This document shows, in pieces, positions 45,439-56,248 of a DNA stretch of 64,000 nucleotides (the first letter of the stretch is position 1; each line of letters opens with the position of its first letter). The DNA lies in the NCBI RefSeq assembly GCF_001428685.1, contig NZ_LMIK01000008.1, positions 48,730 through 112,729 of the forward strand, given 5' to 3'. The translations under genes were made by a program, and so were the position numbers. This DNA comes from Lysobacter sp. Root76. Lineage in GTDB: Bacteria > Pseudomonadota > Gammaproteobacteria > Xanthomonadales > Xanthomonadaceae. The notes beneath the pieces are model-generated. The model did no database searches, was not told where the DNA came from, and was given only the letters and a program-made list of their open reading frames with translations.

Positions 45439-45498
45439 GCCGATATTGTAAGGCCGCGCGGGCGGATCCGCCCGCGCGACGCGTATTCCCGCTTTAAC

Positions 45499-45527
45499 GA
45501 ATCCCAAATCCCGAATCCCCAATCCCG
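45499..45527. repeat. AATCCC-type short tandem repeat
   Basis: The hexamer-like units AATCCCA, AATCCCG, AATCCCC and AATCCCG repeat in tandem between the divergent ispG and xseA starts. It reads GGGATT repeats on the other strand and is G-rich enough for unusual structures. Its position in a divergent promoter region suggests a dispersed repeat of the genome or a regulatory role. Confidence 0.5.
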
Positions 45528-45571
45528 GCCCCAAACGCAGTACGGTATCCGGCCGTAATCCCTGCCCGAAC

Positions 45572-46930
45572 ATGAACGCCCCCGCGCCCGACCACGTCCT
45601 CACGCCCAGCCAGCTCAATGCCCTGGCGCGCAACCTGCTCGAGGACACGTTCCCGCTGATCTGGGTCGAGGGCGAGCTGGGCAATCTCTCGCGCCCGTCG
45701 TCCGGGCACCTGTACATGACGCTCAAGGACCCGCGTGCGCAGGTGCGCTGCGCGATGTTCAAGCCCAAGAGCAGCTGGCTGAAGTTCGTCCCGCGCGAGG
45801 GCCAGCGCGTGCTCGCGCGCGGCCGCCTGACCCTGTACGAAGCGCGCGGCGATTACCAGCTGGTGCTGGACCACATGGAAGAGGCCGGCGAAGGCGCGCT
45901 GCGGCGCGCGTTCGAGGAACTCAAGGCGCGGCTGCAGGCCGAGGGCCTGTTCGACGCCGAGCGCAAGCGCCCGCTGCCGCGACTCCCGGCGCGCGTGGGC
46001 GTGATCACCTCGCCCAGCGGCGCGGCGGTGCGCGACGTGCTCAGCGTGCTCGCGCGGCGCTTCCCGCTGATCCAGGCCGAGGTGCTGCCGGTGCCGGTGC
46101 AGGGCGAAGGCGCGGCGGCCCAGATCACCGCCATGCTGCAGCGCGCCGCCGCCTCGGACCGCTACGACGTGCTGGTGCTGGCGCGCGGAGGTGGCTCGCT
46201 GGAGGACCTGTGGGCCTTCAACGACGAACGCCTGGCGCGCGCGATCGCGGCCTGCGAAGTGCCGGTGGTGTCGGCGATCGGCCACGAGACCGACTTCAGC
46301 CTCGCCGATTTCGCCGCCGACGTGCGCGCACCGACGCCGTCGGTCGCGGCCGAACTGATCGTTCCGGACCGCGAAGAACTGCTGCGCCGACTGCGCCAGC
46401 TCGACGCGCGCCTGCGCAGCCAGCAACTGCAACGCCTGCGCCAGGCCATGCAGCGCGCCGACCGCGCCGCGCTGCGGCTCAACGCACTGCGCCCGCAGGC
46501 GCGCCTGGACGCACTGCGCCGACGCCAGGCCGAGGCCCTGCGTCGGCTCAATGCGGCCTGGCAGCGCCGGCTGGAACGCGAACGCGCGCGCCTGCGCCAC
46601 GCCGACGCGGTGCTGCGCGCGACCCATCCGCAACGCCGGCTCGCCGCCCTGCGCGAACGCCTGGCGGTGCTCGCGCCGCGTCCGCGCGCGGCGGTCGTGC
46701 GCCAACTCGCCCATCAGGCGCTGCGCCTGCGCGGCCTGGCGCGTTCGCTGGAAGCGGTCAGCCCGCTGGCCACCGTCGCTCGCGGCTACGCGATCCTGCA
46801 ACGCGAGGACGGGCACGTGGTGCGCAGCGTGCTCGATGCCGCGCCGGGCGATCGCCTGAGCGCGCGGGTCCAGGACGGACGCCTGCGCCTGAGGGTGGAG
46901 GGCGGGGAACCTGGCGACGGAGCCGCCTGA
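45572..46930 (+). CDS. xseA: Exodeoxyribonuclease VII large subunit
   Basis: 452 residues. Degrades single-stranded DNA in both directions in repair, with XseB. The N-terminal OB fold contains [41 protein letters not shown] and [10 protein letters not shown]. The catalytic part has [36 protein letters not shown] and [25 protein letters not shown] long Arg/Ala-rich coiled coil follows, then the conserved [10 protein letters not shown]. Length is typical. The small subunit gene is not in the window. Confidence 0.96.
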   Translation: MNAPAPDHVLTPSQLNALARNLLEDTFPLIWVEGELGNLSRPSSGHLYMTLKDPRAQVRCAMFKPKSSWLKFVPREGQRVLARGRLTLYEARGDYQLVLDHMEEAGEGALRRAFEELKARLQAEGLFDAERKRPLPRLPARVGVITSPSGAAVRDVLSVLARRFPLIQAEVLPVPVQGEGAAAQITAMLQRAAASDRYDVLVLARGGGSLEDLWAFNDERLARAIAACEVPVVSAIGHETDFSLADFAADVRAPTPSVAAELIVPDREELLRRLRQLDARLRSQQLQRLRQAMQRADRAALRLNALRPQARLDALRRRQAEALRRLNAAWQRRLERERARLRHADAVLRATHPQRRLAALRERLAVLAPRPRAAVVRQLAHQALRLRGLARSLEAVSPLATVARGYAILQREDGHVVRSVLDAAPGDRLSARVQDGRLRLRVEGGEPGDGAA

Positions 46931-46968
46931 GGCCGGGCGCGGTTCGGGCGGCGTTGCGGGTGGGTTTC

Positions 46969-47071
46969 ATCGCGGCTTACGCCGCTCCCACAGTAAGAGC
47001 GCTCTGACCGACCAGCGTCGCGGGCGCCACAAGCGCGACTGCTGCCCTGTGGGAGCGGCGTAAGCCGCGAT
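46969..47071. repeat. Perfect 25-bp REP inverted pair
   Basis: The 25-bp element at 46969-46993 and its exact inverse at 47047-47071 face each other across 53 bp, in a 294-bp gap between xseA and the acetolactate synthase gene. The shared core is CGGCTTACGCCGCTCCC. It matches the copies at 123-227 and 50443-50611. A transcript could fold into a long hairpin, as in BIME-like REP pairs. Confidence 0.8.
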
Positions 47072-47224
47072 AGCGCCACCACGAACACCGCCGCAGCCGC
47101 GCCTGCCGCCGCCCTCCCCCGACGCGACGCAGCGTTCCGCCACGGGCGCCCCGCCATCGCCCACCGCTAACACGATCTGGGCGAGGATCGCAGGACTCGG
47201 GCGCAGCCCTACACGGAGTCCCGC

Positions 47225-48871
<1,647 letters not shown>

Positions 48872-48914
48872 GTCCCTACCCCTTCGATCATCCCGTTCGC
48901 AATCGGAATCCGTC

Positions 48915-50420
48915 ATGGCCAAGTCCTCATCGAAGTCCGCGTCCAAGCCGCAATCCAGGTCGCAATCCAAACCAGCCTCTTCCGGACTCAAGAGCAGCTA
49001 CCCCTACTACCTCGCCAATCGTCCGGTCGCGGCCAATACCGACCTGGAGGTACTGGACAAATACAGCGGCAAGGTCGCGACCCGGGTCGCCTTCGCCGAC
49101 GCCGCCGTGGTGCGCAAGGCGATCGTGGCCGCGCACAAGGCGCGCGAAGCCATGGCCGCGTTTCCTCCGGACGCGCGCCGCGACGTACTCGAACACTGCG
49201 TCAAACGCTTCAGCGAACGCCACGAGGAACTGTCGCTGGCGCTGTGCATCGAGGCCGGCAAGCCGATCAGGGACGCACGCGGCGAAGTCACCCGCCTGAT
49301 CGACACCTTCCGCATCGCCGCCGGCGAAGCCACGCGCATGGACGGCGAGATCATCGAGCTGCAGATCTCGCCGCGCACGCGCGGCTACCGCGGCATGGTC
49401 AAGCGCGTGCCGGTGGGCGCGTGCAGCTTCATCACCCCGTTCAACTTTCCGCTCAACCTGGTCGCGCACAAGGTCGCCCCGGCGATCGCGGCCGGCTGCC
49501 CGTTCGTGCTCAAGCCGGCGGTGAAGACGCCGGTCGGCGCGTTGATCATCGGCGAGGTCCTGGCCGAGACCGACCTGCCCAAGGGCGCGTTCTCGGTGAT
49601 CTGCTGCTCCAACGAGGACGCCGCGGCGCTGACCGAGGACGAGCGCATCGCCCTGCTGAGCTTCACCGGCGGCCTGATCGGCTGGGAGCTCAAGGCGCGC
49701 GCGGGCCGCAAGAAGGTGACCCTGGAACTGGGCGGCAACGCCGCCTGCATCGTCGACGAGGACCCGGGCGTACCGCTGGACCACCTGGTCGAGCGCCTGG
49801 TGTTCGGCGCCTACTACCAGAGCGGCCAGAGCTGCATCAGCGTGCAGCGCATCTACGCGCACGCGGCGATCTACGACAAGCTGCGCAAGAAGCTCAAGGA
49901 CGCGGTGTCCAAGCTGCGCATGGGCGACCCGCGCGACGAACGCACCTTCATTGGTCCGGTGATCGACGAGGCCGCGGCCAAGCGCATCGAGTCCTGGGTC
50001 GCGGCCGCGCGCAAGGGCGGCGCCAAGCTCATTGCCGGCGGCGAACGCCGCGGCAACATGCTGCCGGCGACGCTGCTGGAGAAGGTGCCGCGCGACAGCG
50101 ATCTGTACCGCCAGGAGGTGTTCGGCCCGGTCGCGTTCATGGCCCCGTTCGACGATTTCGACCAGGCCCTGGCCCAGGTCAACGACAGCGACTTCGGTCT
50201 GCAGGCCGGCGTGTTCACCGGCCGCCTGGATCACGCGATGCGCGCCTGGGACCGGCTCGAAGTCGGCGGCGTGATCGTCGGCGACGTGCCCAGCTTCCGC
50301 GTCGACAACATGCCCTACGGCGGCGTGAAGCACTCCGGCCTCGGCCGCGAGGGCGTGCGCTATGCGATCGAGGACATGACCGAGCAGCGCCTGCTGGTGA
50401 TCCGCGACCCGGTGGCGTGA
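48915..50420 (+). CDS. Aldehyde dehydrogenase family protein
   Basis: 501 residues. The first 25 residues are Lys/Ser-rich and non-conserved. The dehydrogenase has ITPFNFPLNLVAHKVAPAIA, LLSFTGGLIGWELKARAG (NAD region), LELGGNAACIVDED (Glu) and YYQSGQSCISVQRIY with the nucleophile Cys. It resembles bacterial acyl/lactaldehyde-type ALDHs. Position 43 bp after the acetolactate synthase suggests one operon. Substrate not known; FTGGL replaces the more usual FTGS NAD motif. Confidence 0.9.
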   Translation: MAKSSSKSASKPQSRSQSKPASSGLKSSYPYYLANRPVAANTDLEVLDKYSGKVATRVAFADAAVVRKAIVAAHKAREAMAAFPPDARRDVLEHCVKRFSERHEELSLALCIEAGKPIRDARGEVTRLIDTFRIAAGEATRMDGEIIELQISPRTRGYRGMVKRVPVGACSFITPFNFPLNLVAHKVAPAIAAGCPFVLKPAVKTPVGALIIGEVLAETDLPKGAFSVICCSNEDAAALTEDERIALLSFTGGLIGWELKARAGRKKVTLELGGNAACIVDEDPGVPLDHLVERLVFGAYYQSGQSCISVQRIYAHAAIYDKLRKKLKDAVSKLRMGDPRDERTFIGPVIDEAAAKRIESWVAAARKGGAKLIAGGERRGNMLPATLLEKVPRDSDLYRQEVFGPVAFMAPFDDFDQALAQVNDSDFGLQAGVFTGRLDHAMRAWDRLEVGGVIVGDVPSFRVDNMPYGGVKHSGLGREGVRYAIEDMTEQRLLVIRDPVA

Positions 50421-50442
50421 GCCGCCCGTTCTCGCCTTCCGC

Positions 50443-50611
50443 GGGAGCGGCGTAGGCCGCGATCGGCTGCCCGCCCAAGCGGGAGGCTACCCCTTAAACG
50501 CCCGTTCCTACTTTCTGTGGGAGCGGCGTGAGCCGCGATCGAAACTCCAAGCCGCTGCGCGGTCTCGAGCCCGGGTGGGCGGCCGATCGCGGCTCGTGCC
50601 GCTCCCACGGA
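50443..50611. repeat. Three REP-like repeat copies
   Basis: Copies at 50443-50465, 50515-50541 and 50585-50611 belong to the same family as those at 123-227 and 46969-47071. The first two have the same orientation and the third is inverted, so the last two can pair as a hairpin. They fill most of the 266-bp gap between the aldehyde dehydrogenase and the VWA lipoprotein gene. Confidence 0.75.
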
Positions 50612-50686
50612 AAGCCGGCACGACGGCCTAACCCCACTCGCGCGGGCCATGCGTTTGCACCCAGGACCTCCCTGGGAACCGCCCGC

Positions 50687-52603
50687 ATGAACGCCAAGCC
50701 GCTGCCCTACCCCAGCTCCCTCCTGTTCGTCGCCGTCCTGAGCGCGCTCGCGCTCAGCGCCTGCCACTCCAGCACCCGCGACGACGCGCCCAGCGCGGCC
50801 GAGACCGACCAGCGCGTCGATCGCTACGCGGTCCAGAACACGCCTTCGGCGGCCGAGCTGGCCGCGGCGCGTGGCGCGGTCTCCGCCGCCGATTCGGCGC
50901 AAGCCGCCGCCGACAAGAACGCGACCCGCAGCGTCGAGCTTCCCGCTGCGAACCTGGTCGTCGCCCCGGCTGCGCCGCCCGCGCCGCCGTCCGAACCGCG
51001 CCACGCCGAATACGCTCTGCAACTCGCCCCGCCGCTGCCCGAGCGCGTCGATGTCGCCGGCAGCCGCATGAAGCGCGTGCAGATGGAAACCGCGTCGCCG
51101 GCGATGGCACCGCAAGCCGTGGCCGGCATGGGCGTGCTGCAGCCCCAGCAGCAAGCCAGCAACACCGAGAAATACGCCGCGCACGAAGACAACCCGGTCC
51201 GCCGCACCGCCGACGAGCCGCTGTCCACGTTCTCGATCGACGTCGACACCGGCAGTTACGCCAACGTGCGCCGCATGCTCAACCAAGGCGTGCGCCCGCC
51301 GGCCGATGCGGTCCGCGCCGAGGAATTCATCAACTACTTCGACTACGGCCACCCCGCCCCGACTTCGCGCGAAACGCCGTTCCGGGTCACCACCGAACTG
51401 GCGCCGGCGCCGTGGAACTCGCAACGCCAGCTGCTGATGATCGGCATCAAGGGCTACGACGTGCCCAAGGCGACGCTGCCGCCGGCCAACCTGGTATTCC
51501 TGATCGACACCTCCGGATCGATGGACCAGCCCGACAAGCTGCCGCTGCTGAAAAGCGCGTTCTCCCTGCTGGCCAAACAGCTGCGGCCGCAGGACCGCAT
51601 CTCGATCGTGGTCTATGCCGGTTCCGCCGGCCTGGTGCTGCCGCCCACGCCGGGCGACCGCCAGAGCGAGATCCTCGACGCGCTGGACCGCCTGCAGGCC
51701 GGCGGCAGCACCAACGGCGGCGACGGCATCCGCTTGGCCTACGCGATGGCCAAGCAGGCCTACGTCAAAGGCGGCGTGAACCGGGTGATCCTGGCCACCG
51801 ACGGCGATTTCAACGTCGGCACCGTCAGCCAGAACGCCCTGGAAACCCTGGTCGCCGACCAGCGCAGGAGCGGCATCGCCCTGACCACGCTGGGCTTCGG
51901 CCAGGGCAACTACAACGACGCGCTGTCGGAGAAGCTGGCCGACGTCGGCGACGGCAACCACGCCTACATCGATACCATCCAGGAAGCGCGCAAGGTGCTC
52001 GTCGAGGAGATGGGCTCGACCATGCTGACCATCGCCCGCGATGTGAAGATCCAGATCGAGTTCAATCCGGCCCTGGTTTCGGAATATCGCCTGATCGGCT
52101 ACGAGAACCGCGTGCTCCGGCACGAGGACTTCGACAACGACAAGGTCGACGCCGGCGACATCGGCGCCGGTCACGAGGTCACCGCGCTCTACGAACTCAC
52201 CCCGGTCGGCTCCACCGCCGCGCGCCTGCCGGCGCTGCGCTACCGCAACACGGCGACCGCGCAGGCCGGCGACGGCGGCGAGATCGCCAACCTCAAGCTG
52301 CGCTACAAGCGTCCGGGCCAGGACGACAGCCGCCTGATCCAGACCCCGATCCTGCGTTCGCAGCTGCGCTCGCAGCCTGGCGAATCGATGCGCTTCGCCG
52401 CGACCGTGGCCGCGTTCGCCGACGCCCTGCGCGGCGGCACCCGTTACGACGGTTGGGGCTGGGCGCGGATCGAGGCGAGCGCGCGCGCCAGCAAGCTCGA
52501 CGACCGCTGGGGCCAGCGCCGCGAATTCGTGGAGCTGATCGAACGCGCGCGCCGTCAGATCGGCGGCGAAACCCCGGCCAGCGCGGTCAGCGTCAGCGAC
52601 TGA
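50687..52603 (+). CDS. VWA-domain lipoprotein, YfbK-like
   Basis: 638 residues from the ATG at 50687; further upstream in-frame codons pass through REP sequence. The lipobox LSAC is at 23-26. The N-terminal linker (30-165) is Ala/Pro-rich and contains VDVAGSRMKRVQMETASP (121-138), strikingly like the TonB-receptor VTGSRIKR region. Then comes the YfbK N domain and a von Willebrand A domain with the MIDAS DTSGS (274-278) and VILATDGDFNVGT. The C-terminal domain is DUF3520-like. It probably assembles protein complexes at the envelope. A GGDEF-EAL gene converges on its 3' end, overlapping by about 11 bp. Confidence 0.88.
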   Translation: MNAKPLPYPSSLLFVAVLSALALSACHSSTRDDAPSAAETDQRVDRYAVQNTPSAAELAAARGAVSAADSAQAAADKNATRSVELPAANLVVAPAAPPAPPSEPRHAEYALQLAPPLPERVDVAGSRMKRVQMETASPAMAPQAVAGMGVLQPQQQASNTEKYAAHEDNPVRRTADEPLSTFSIDVDTGSYANVRRMLNQGVRPPADAVRAEEFINYFDYGHPAPTSRETPFRVTTELAPAPWNSQRQLLMIGIKGYDVPKATLPPANLVFLIDTSGSMDQPDKLPLLKSAFSLLAKQLRPQDRISIVVYAGSAGLVLPPTPGDRQSEILDALDRLQAGGSTNGGDGIRLAYAMAKQAYVKGGVNRVILATDGDFNVGTVSQNALETLVADQRRSGIALTTLGFGQGNYNDALSEKLADVGDGNHAYIDTIQEARKVLVEEMGSTMLTIARDVKIQIEFNPALVSEYRLIGYENRVLRHEDFDNDKVDAGDIGAGHEVTALYELTPVGSTAARLPALRYRNTATAQAGDGGEIANLKLRYKRPGQDDSRLIQTPILRSQLRSQPGESMRFAATVAAFADALRGGTRYDGWGWARIEASARASKLDDRWGQRREFVELIERARRQIGGETPASAVSVSD

Positions 52604-55499
52604 GCGCGCGCAGCACGGGCGCTTGCGCGTGCTCGGCCGGGTGTCCGAACAGGTAACCCTGGCCGTAGGCGCAGCCCAGTTCGCGCAAAGCCGCGAGCTG
52701 GGCTTCGTTTTCCACGCCTTCGCCGATGGTGTGGATGCCCAGGGTGCCGGCCAGGGCCTGGATCGCGCGCACCACCGCCACGCTCTCCGGCCGCGTCTCG
52801 CCGACCAGGCCGGCCACGAAGCTCTGGTCGATCTTCAGACATTCGATCGGGAACCGGTGCAGATAGGACAGCGCCGAGAAGCCGGTACCGAAGTCGTCCA
52901 GTTGCGCCAGCACGCCGTGACCGCGCAGGGTGCGCAGCATGCGCAGGGCGCGCGGCACGTCGTCGAGCAGCGCGCCCTCGGTGATCTCGATCCGCAACCG
53001 ATGCGGGTCGGCGCCGGCCTCGTCGATCATGCGCAGCAGGCGGTCGGCGAAATCCGCGGCGCGGAAATGCCGCGGCGAGACGTTGACCGACACATAGCCT
53101 TCGCCGCCCTGGGCCAGTTGTTTCATTACCTGGGCGTAGAGCAGCCAGTCGACCTCCTCGATCAGGCCGCTGTCCTCGCCCAGGCCGATGAAGTCGTGCG
53201 GCAGGAGCAGGCCGCGACGCTCGTGACGCCAACGCAGCAAGGCCTCGTGGCCGATGATGCTGTGATCGCTCAGGCGCACGATGGGCTGGTAGTAGGCGAT
53301 GAAGCCGTCGCCGTTGATGGCCCGGCGCAAATCGGCTTCCAGATCGAGGATGCGCACCGCCTGCTCGCGCATGGCCTCGTCGAACACCGCACAACGGTCG
53401 CGGCCGGCCGACTTGGCCCGGTACATGGCGGCGTCGGCATCGCGCAGCAGCTCGGCGCCGGTGCGGTAGCGCGAGTGCCACATCGCGATGCCCAGGCTGG
53501 CCGAGGGGAACACCTCGCGCCCGGCGATCCAGCAGGGTTCGCCCAGCGCGCGCAGGATGCGGTGCGAGAGCTCCTCGGCCACGCGCAGGCCGTCGATATT
53601 GTCGACCAGGATCGCGAACTCGTCGCCGCCCAGGCGCGCCACGGTGTCGTCGGCGCGCACCGCCGCGACGATGCGGCGCCCGGCTTCGATCAGCAGCTCG
53701 TCGCCGGCGGAATGGCCGACGCTGTCGTTGACCAGCTTGAAACGGTCCAGGTCCAGGAACAGCACCGCGAAGTGACGCTGTGGGTCGTGCTGGGCGCGTG
53801 CGATGGCGGTCTCCAGCCGTTCCAGCAGTTGGCCGCGATTGGGCAGCCCGGTCAGGGTGTCGTGCAAGGCCTGGTGGGTCAGCTGCTGCTCGGCGCGCAG
53901 GCGTTCGCCGATCTGCGACAGCAGCTCGGAGTTGGCCTGGGCCAGCTCGCGGGTGCGCGAGGCCACGCGCTGCTCGAGTTCGGAATGCGCGGCGACCAGG
54001 CGGTCCTGGGTCTGCTTGCGCGCCAAACCGTTGCTGATGTGGTGGGCGACGAAGGTCAGCAGCTCCTGGTCGCGCACGGTGAAAGCGATCGCCGGCGAGT
54101 AGCTCTGCACCGCGATCACGCCGACCACGTGGTCATCGCGGAACAGCGGCACGCCCAGCCAGCAATGCGCCTGCGAGCCCAGGCTGCGCACCAGGCCGGC
54201 CGCTTCCAGACTGGCGATGCGGTTGCGGTCGGCGAGCAGGGCCTGACCGCGCTTGATCACGTATTCGGTCAGGCCCGCGGACAGCCGCCGGCCTTCGCGG
54301 GTCGGATCGCGTTCGTCGATCGAGTACGGGAACCCCAGGTGTTCGCCGTCGTCGGTGATCAGGGCGATGTAGAAGTTGCGCGCATACAGCAGTTCGCTGA
54401 CCACGTCGTGGACCTGGGCGTAGAAGCGCTCCAGGGTCTCGGAGGTGATCGACAGTTCGGCGATCCGGAACAAGGCGCGCTGCAGGCGTTCGGCGCGCTG
54501 GCGCTCGATGATCTCGGCCTGCAGATCGCGGTTGCTCAGCTGCAGGGCCTGGGTGCGTTCGGCGACCCGGCGTTCGAGCTCCTCGCGGGCGCGGAAGCGG
54601 TCGAGCGCGGTCAGGATGTGCTGGGCGACGAACGCCAGCAAGGCGCGCTCCTCGTCGCCGTACAGGTTGGGGCGGTCGTAGCTTTGCACCACGATCGCGC
54701 CGCAGACGCGGTCGTCGCGGCGCATCGGCACGCCCAGCCAGTCCTCGCTGTCGGGGCCGTGGGTCAGGTCCTGGCGCACGTCCAGCTGTTCGCGGATCGA
54801 GGCCGAGGAGCCCAGCAGCGGCTCGCCATGGCGCAGCAACGCCAGGGTCAGGCTGTTGGGCATCTCGGCGGCGCGGATCTCGCGCTCGGGCTCGGCGATG
54901 TAGGTGTCGATGCGGTCGGCGAAGTACAGAAAGCGCAGGCTGTCGCGGACGTCGTCGTAAAGCACGATGTAGAAATTCTCGGCGTACATCAGGCCGCCGA
55001 CCACGCCGTGGATGCGGCGCAGCATGTCGATCATCTCCAGATCCGAACCGGCCAGATCGGCGATCTCGTACAGCGCCTGCTGCAGGCGTTCGGATTTCTC
55101 CAGGGATTCGGCCCGCGCCTGCGCGCGCGCGGCCAGCAGTTGCGCGCAGACCAGACGCTGGGCCAGCGCCAGCCAGGGCGCGCGCGCGGCGTCGGCCAGC
55201 GGCGCGCCGAGCCGCGCGCACAGCGCAGCGCGGGTGCCGTCGTCCAGGGTCCAGGCGGCTTCGAGGCGGTCGTTCAGGCCGGGGGCAGGTGCATCGCCGT
55301 TCAGCAGGCGCTCGGCGGCGGCGGCCAGCTCGGCCGCCCCGGCGGCGACCGATGCGCCGGCGATGCCGCGCGCGTCCAGCCAGCGCACAGCCACCTGCGA
55401 GCCCGCGGGGAGGCTCTCGCACAGCGCGTCCGCGAGCGCGTCGCCCGGTCCAGGTATGTCCGCGCTCGCGCCCGCTGCTGGCCTTCCGGTTGTCTGCAC
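52593..55499 (-). CDS. GAF-GAF-GGDEF-EAL cyclic di-GMP enzyme
   Basis: 968 residues from a GTG at 55499, which has GGAG just upstream; the longer reading to 55910 runs into the sigma factor gene and is Arg-rich noise. Two GAF domains (about 155-300 and 350-490) look like tandem duplicates, each with YAxNFYIxLxxDD and CWLGVPLFRDDHV-like strands. GGDEF is intact (GGDEF at 624-628), as is EAL (EALLR at 752-756, DDFGTGFS, EGVENEAQL), so both cyclase and phosphodiesterase activity are possible. No membrane segment, so cytosolic sensing is expected. Confidence 0.9.
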   Translation of the reverse strand: MQTTGRPAAGASADIPGPGDALADALCESLPAGSQVAVRWLDARGIAGASVAAGAAELAAAAERLLNGDAPAPGLNDRLEAAWTLDDGTRAALCARLGAPLADAARAPWLALAQRLVCAQLLAARAQARAESLEKSERLQQALYEIADLAGSDLEMIDMLRRIHGVVGGLMYAENFYIVLYDDVRDSLRFLYFADRIDTYIAEPEREIRAAEMPNSLTLALLRHGEPLLGSSASIREQLDVRQDLTHGPDSEDWLGVPMRRDDRVCGAIVVQSYDRPNLYGDEERALLAFVAQHILTALDRFRAREELERRVAERTQALQLSNRDLQAEIIERQRAERLQRALFRIAELSITSETLERFYAQVHDVVSELLYARNFYIALITDDGEHLGFPYSIDERDPTREGRRLSAGLTEYVIKRGQALLADRNRIASLEAAGLVRSLGSQAHCWLGVPLFRDDHVVGVIAVQSYSPAIAFTVRDQELLTFVAHHISNGLARKQTQDRLVAAHSELEQRVASRTRELAQANSELLSQIGERLRAEQQLTHQALHDTLTGLPNRGQLLERLETAIARAQHDPQRHFAVLFLDLDRFKLVNDSVGHSAGDELLIEAGRRIVAAVRADDTVARLGGDEFAILVDNIDGLRVAEELSHRILRALGEPCWIAGREVFPSASLGIAMWHSRYRTGAELLRDADAAMYRAKSAGRDRCAVFDEAMREQAVRILDLEADLRRAINGDGFIAYYQPIVRLSDHSIIGHEALLRWRHERRGLLLPHDFIGLGEDSGLIEEVDWLLYAQVMKQLAQGGEGYVSVNVSPRHFRAADFADRLLRMIDEAGADPHRLRIEITEGALLDDVPRALRMLRTLRGHGVLAQLDDFGTGFSALSYLHRFPIECLKIDQSFVAGLVGETRPESVAVVRAIQALAGTLGIHTIGEGVENEAQLAALRELGCAYGQGYLFGHPAEHAQAPVLRALSR

Positions 55500-55693
55500 C
55501 GCTCCAGGCCCCTTGCCTTGCGTCCTTCGACGCTGAGCGCAGGATAGCCTGTCCGCCGCGCCCGATCCGCCAACCCCGTCGCGGCCCTCCGGCCGTTCGT
55601 CCGGATATGCAACTGGCGACCGCCCCCACTTGGGCCGCCCGATCGGAGCGCCAGCGCTTCCCGTTCGCGGCGCCAACCCGTACCCTGCCGCGG

Positions 55694-56248
55694 ATGAATT
55701 CGGCTGCGGACGCGAGCGACGACGTATTGATGCTGGCCTGGACGGGCGGCGATACGGCGGCGTTCGAGACCCTGTATGCGCGCCACCGCGGCCCGCTGTA
55801 CCGCTTCCTGCTGCGCCAGGTCCGCGATTCGGCGCTGGCCGACGAATTCTTCCAGGACGTCTGGCAGCGCGTGATCGCCGCGCGCCACGGCTGGAAACCC
55901 GACGCCGCATTCAGCACCTGGCTGTTCCGGATCGCCCACAATCGCCTCAACGACTATTGGCGCGGCCTCAAACACCGCCCCGCCACGCCCGAGGACGGCG
56001 ACGAACGCGCCGCGCGCGTGCCCGATCCGACCACGCCCGAGCGCGAACTGTCCGAATTCGAACAGCGCCGCCGCTTGCAGCGCGCGATCGAAGAACTGCC
56101 CGAGGAGCAACGCGAGGTCGTGCTGCTGAGGCTGGAGCAGGAGCTGAGCCTGGAGGAAATCGGCGACATCACCGGCGCCGGACGAGAAACCGTGAAATCG
56201 CGGCTGCGCTATGCGATGGACAAGCTGCGATCGAGGCTGAACGAATGA
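55694..56248 (+). CDS. ECF-type RNA polymerase sigma factor
   Basis: 184 residues. Sigma region 2 shows ETLYARHRGPLYRFLLRQV, DEFFQDVWQRVIAARHG and FSTWLFRIAHNRLNDYWR. Region 4 shows LPEEQREVVLLRLEQELS and EIGDITGAGRETVKSRLRYA. The stop overlaps the next gene start by four bases, an arrangement usual for a sigma/anti-sigma pair. It is divergent from the GGDEF-EAL gene, from which it is separated by less than 200 bp. Confidence 0.95.
   Translation: MNSAADASDDVLMLAWTGGDTAAFETLYARHRGPLYRFLLRQVRDSALADEFFQDVWQRVIAARHGWKPDAAFSTWLFRIAHNRLNDYWRGLKHRPATPEDGDERAARVPDPTTPERELSEFEQRRRLQRAIEELPEEQREVVLLRLEQELSLEEIGDITGAGRETVKSRLRYAMDKLRSRLNE

Noticed and set aside
55500-55910. N-terminal extension of the GGDEF-EAL protein
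   Set aside because: It would run antisense through the sigma factor gene and is Arg-rich; the GTG at 55499 has a ribosome site.
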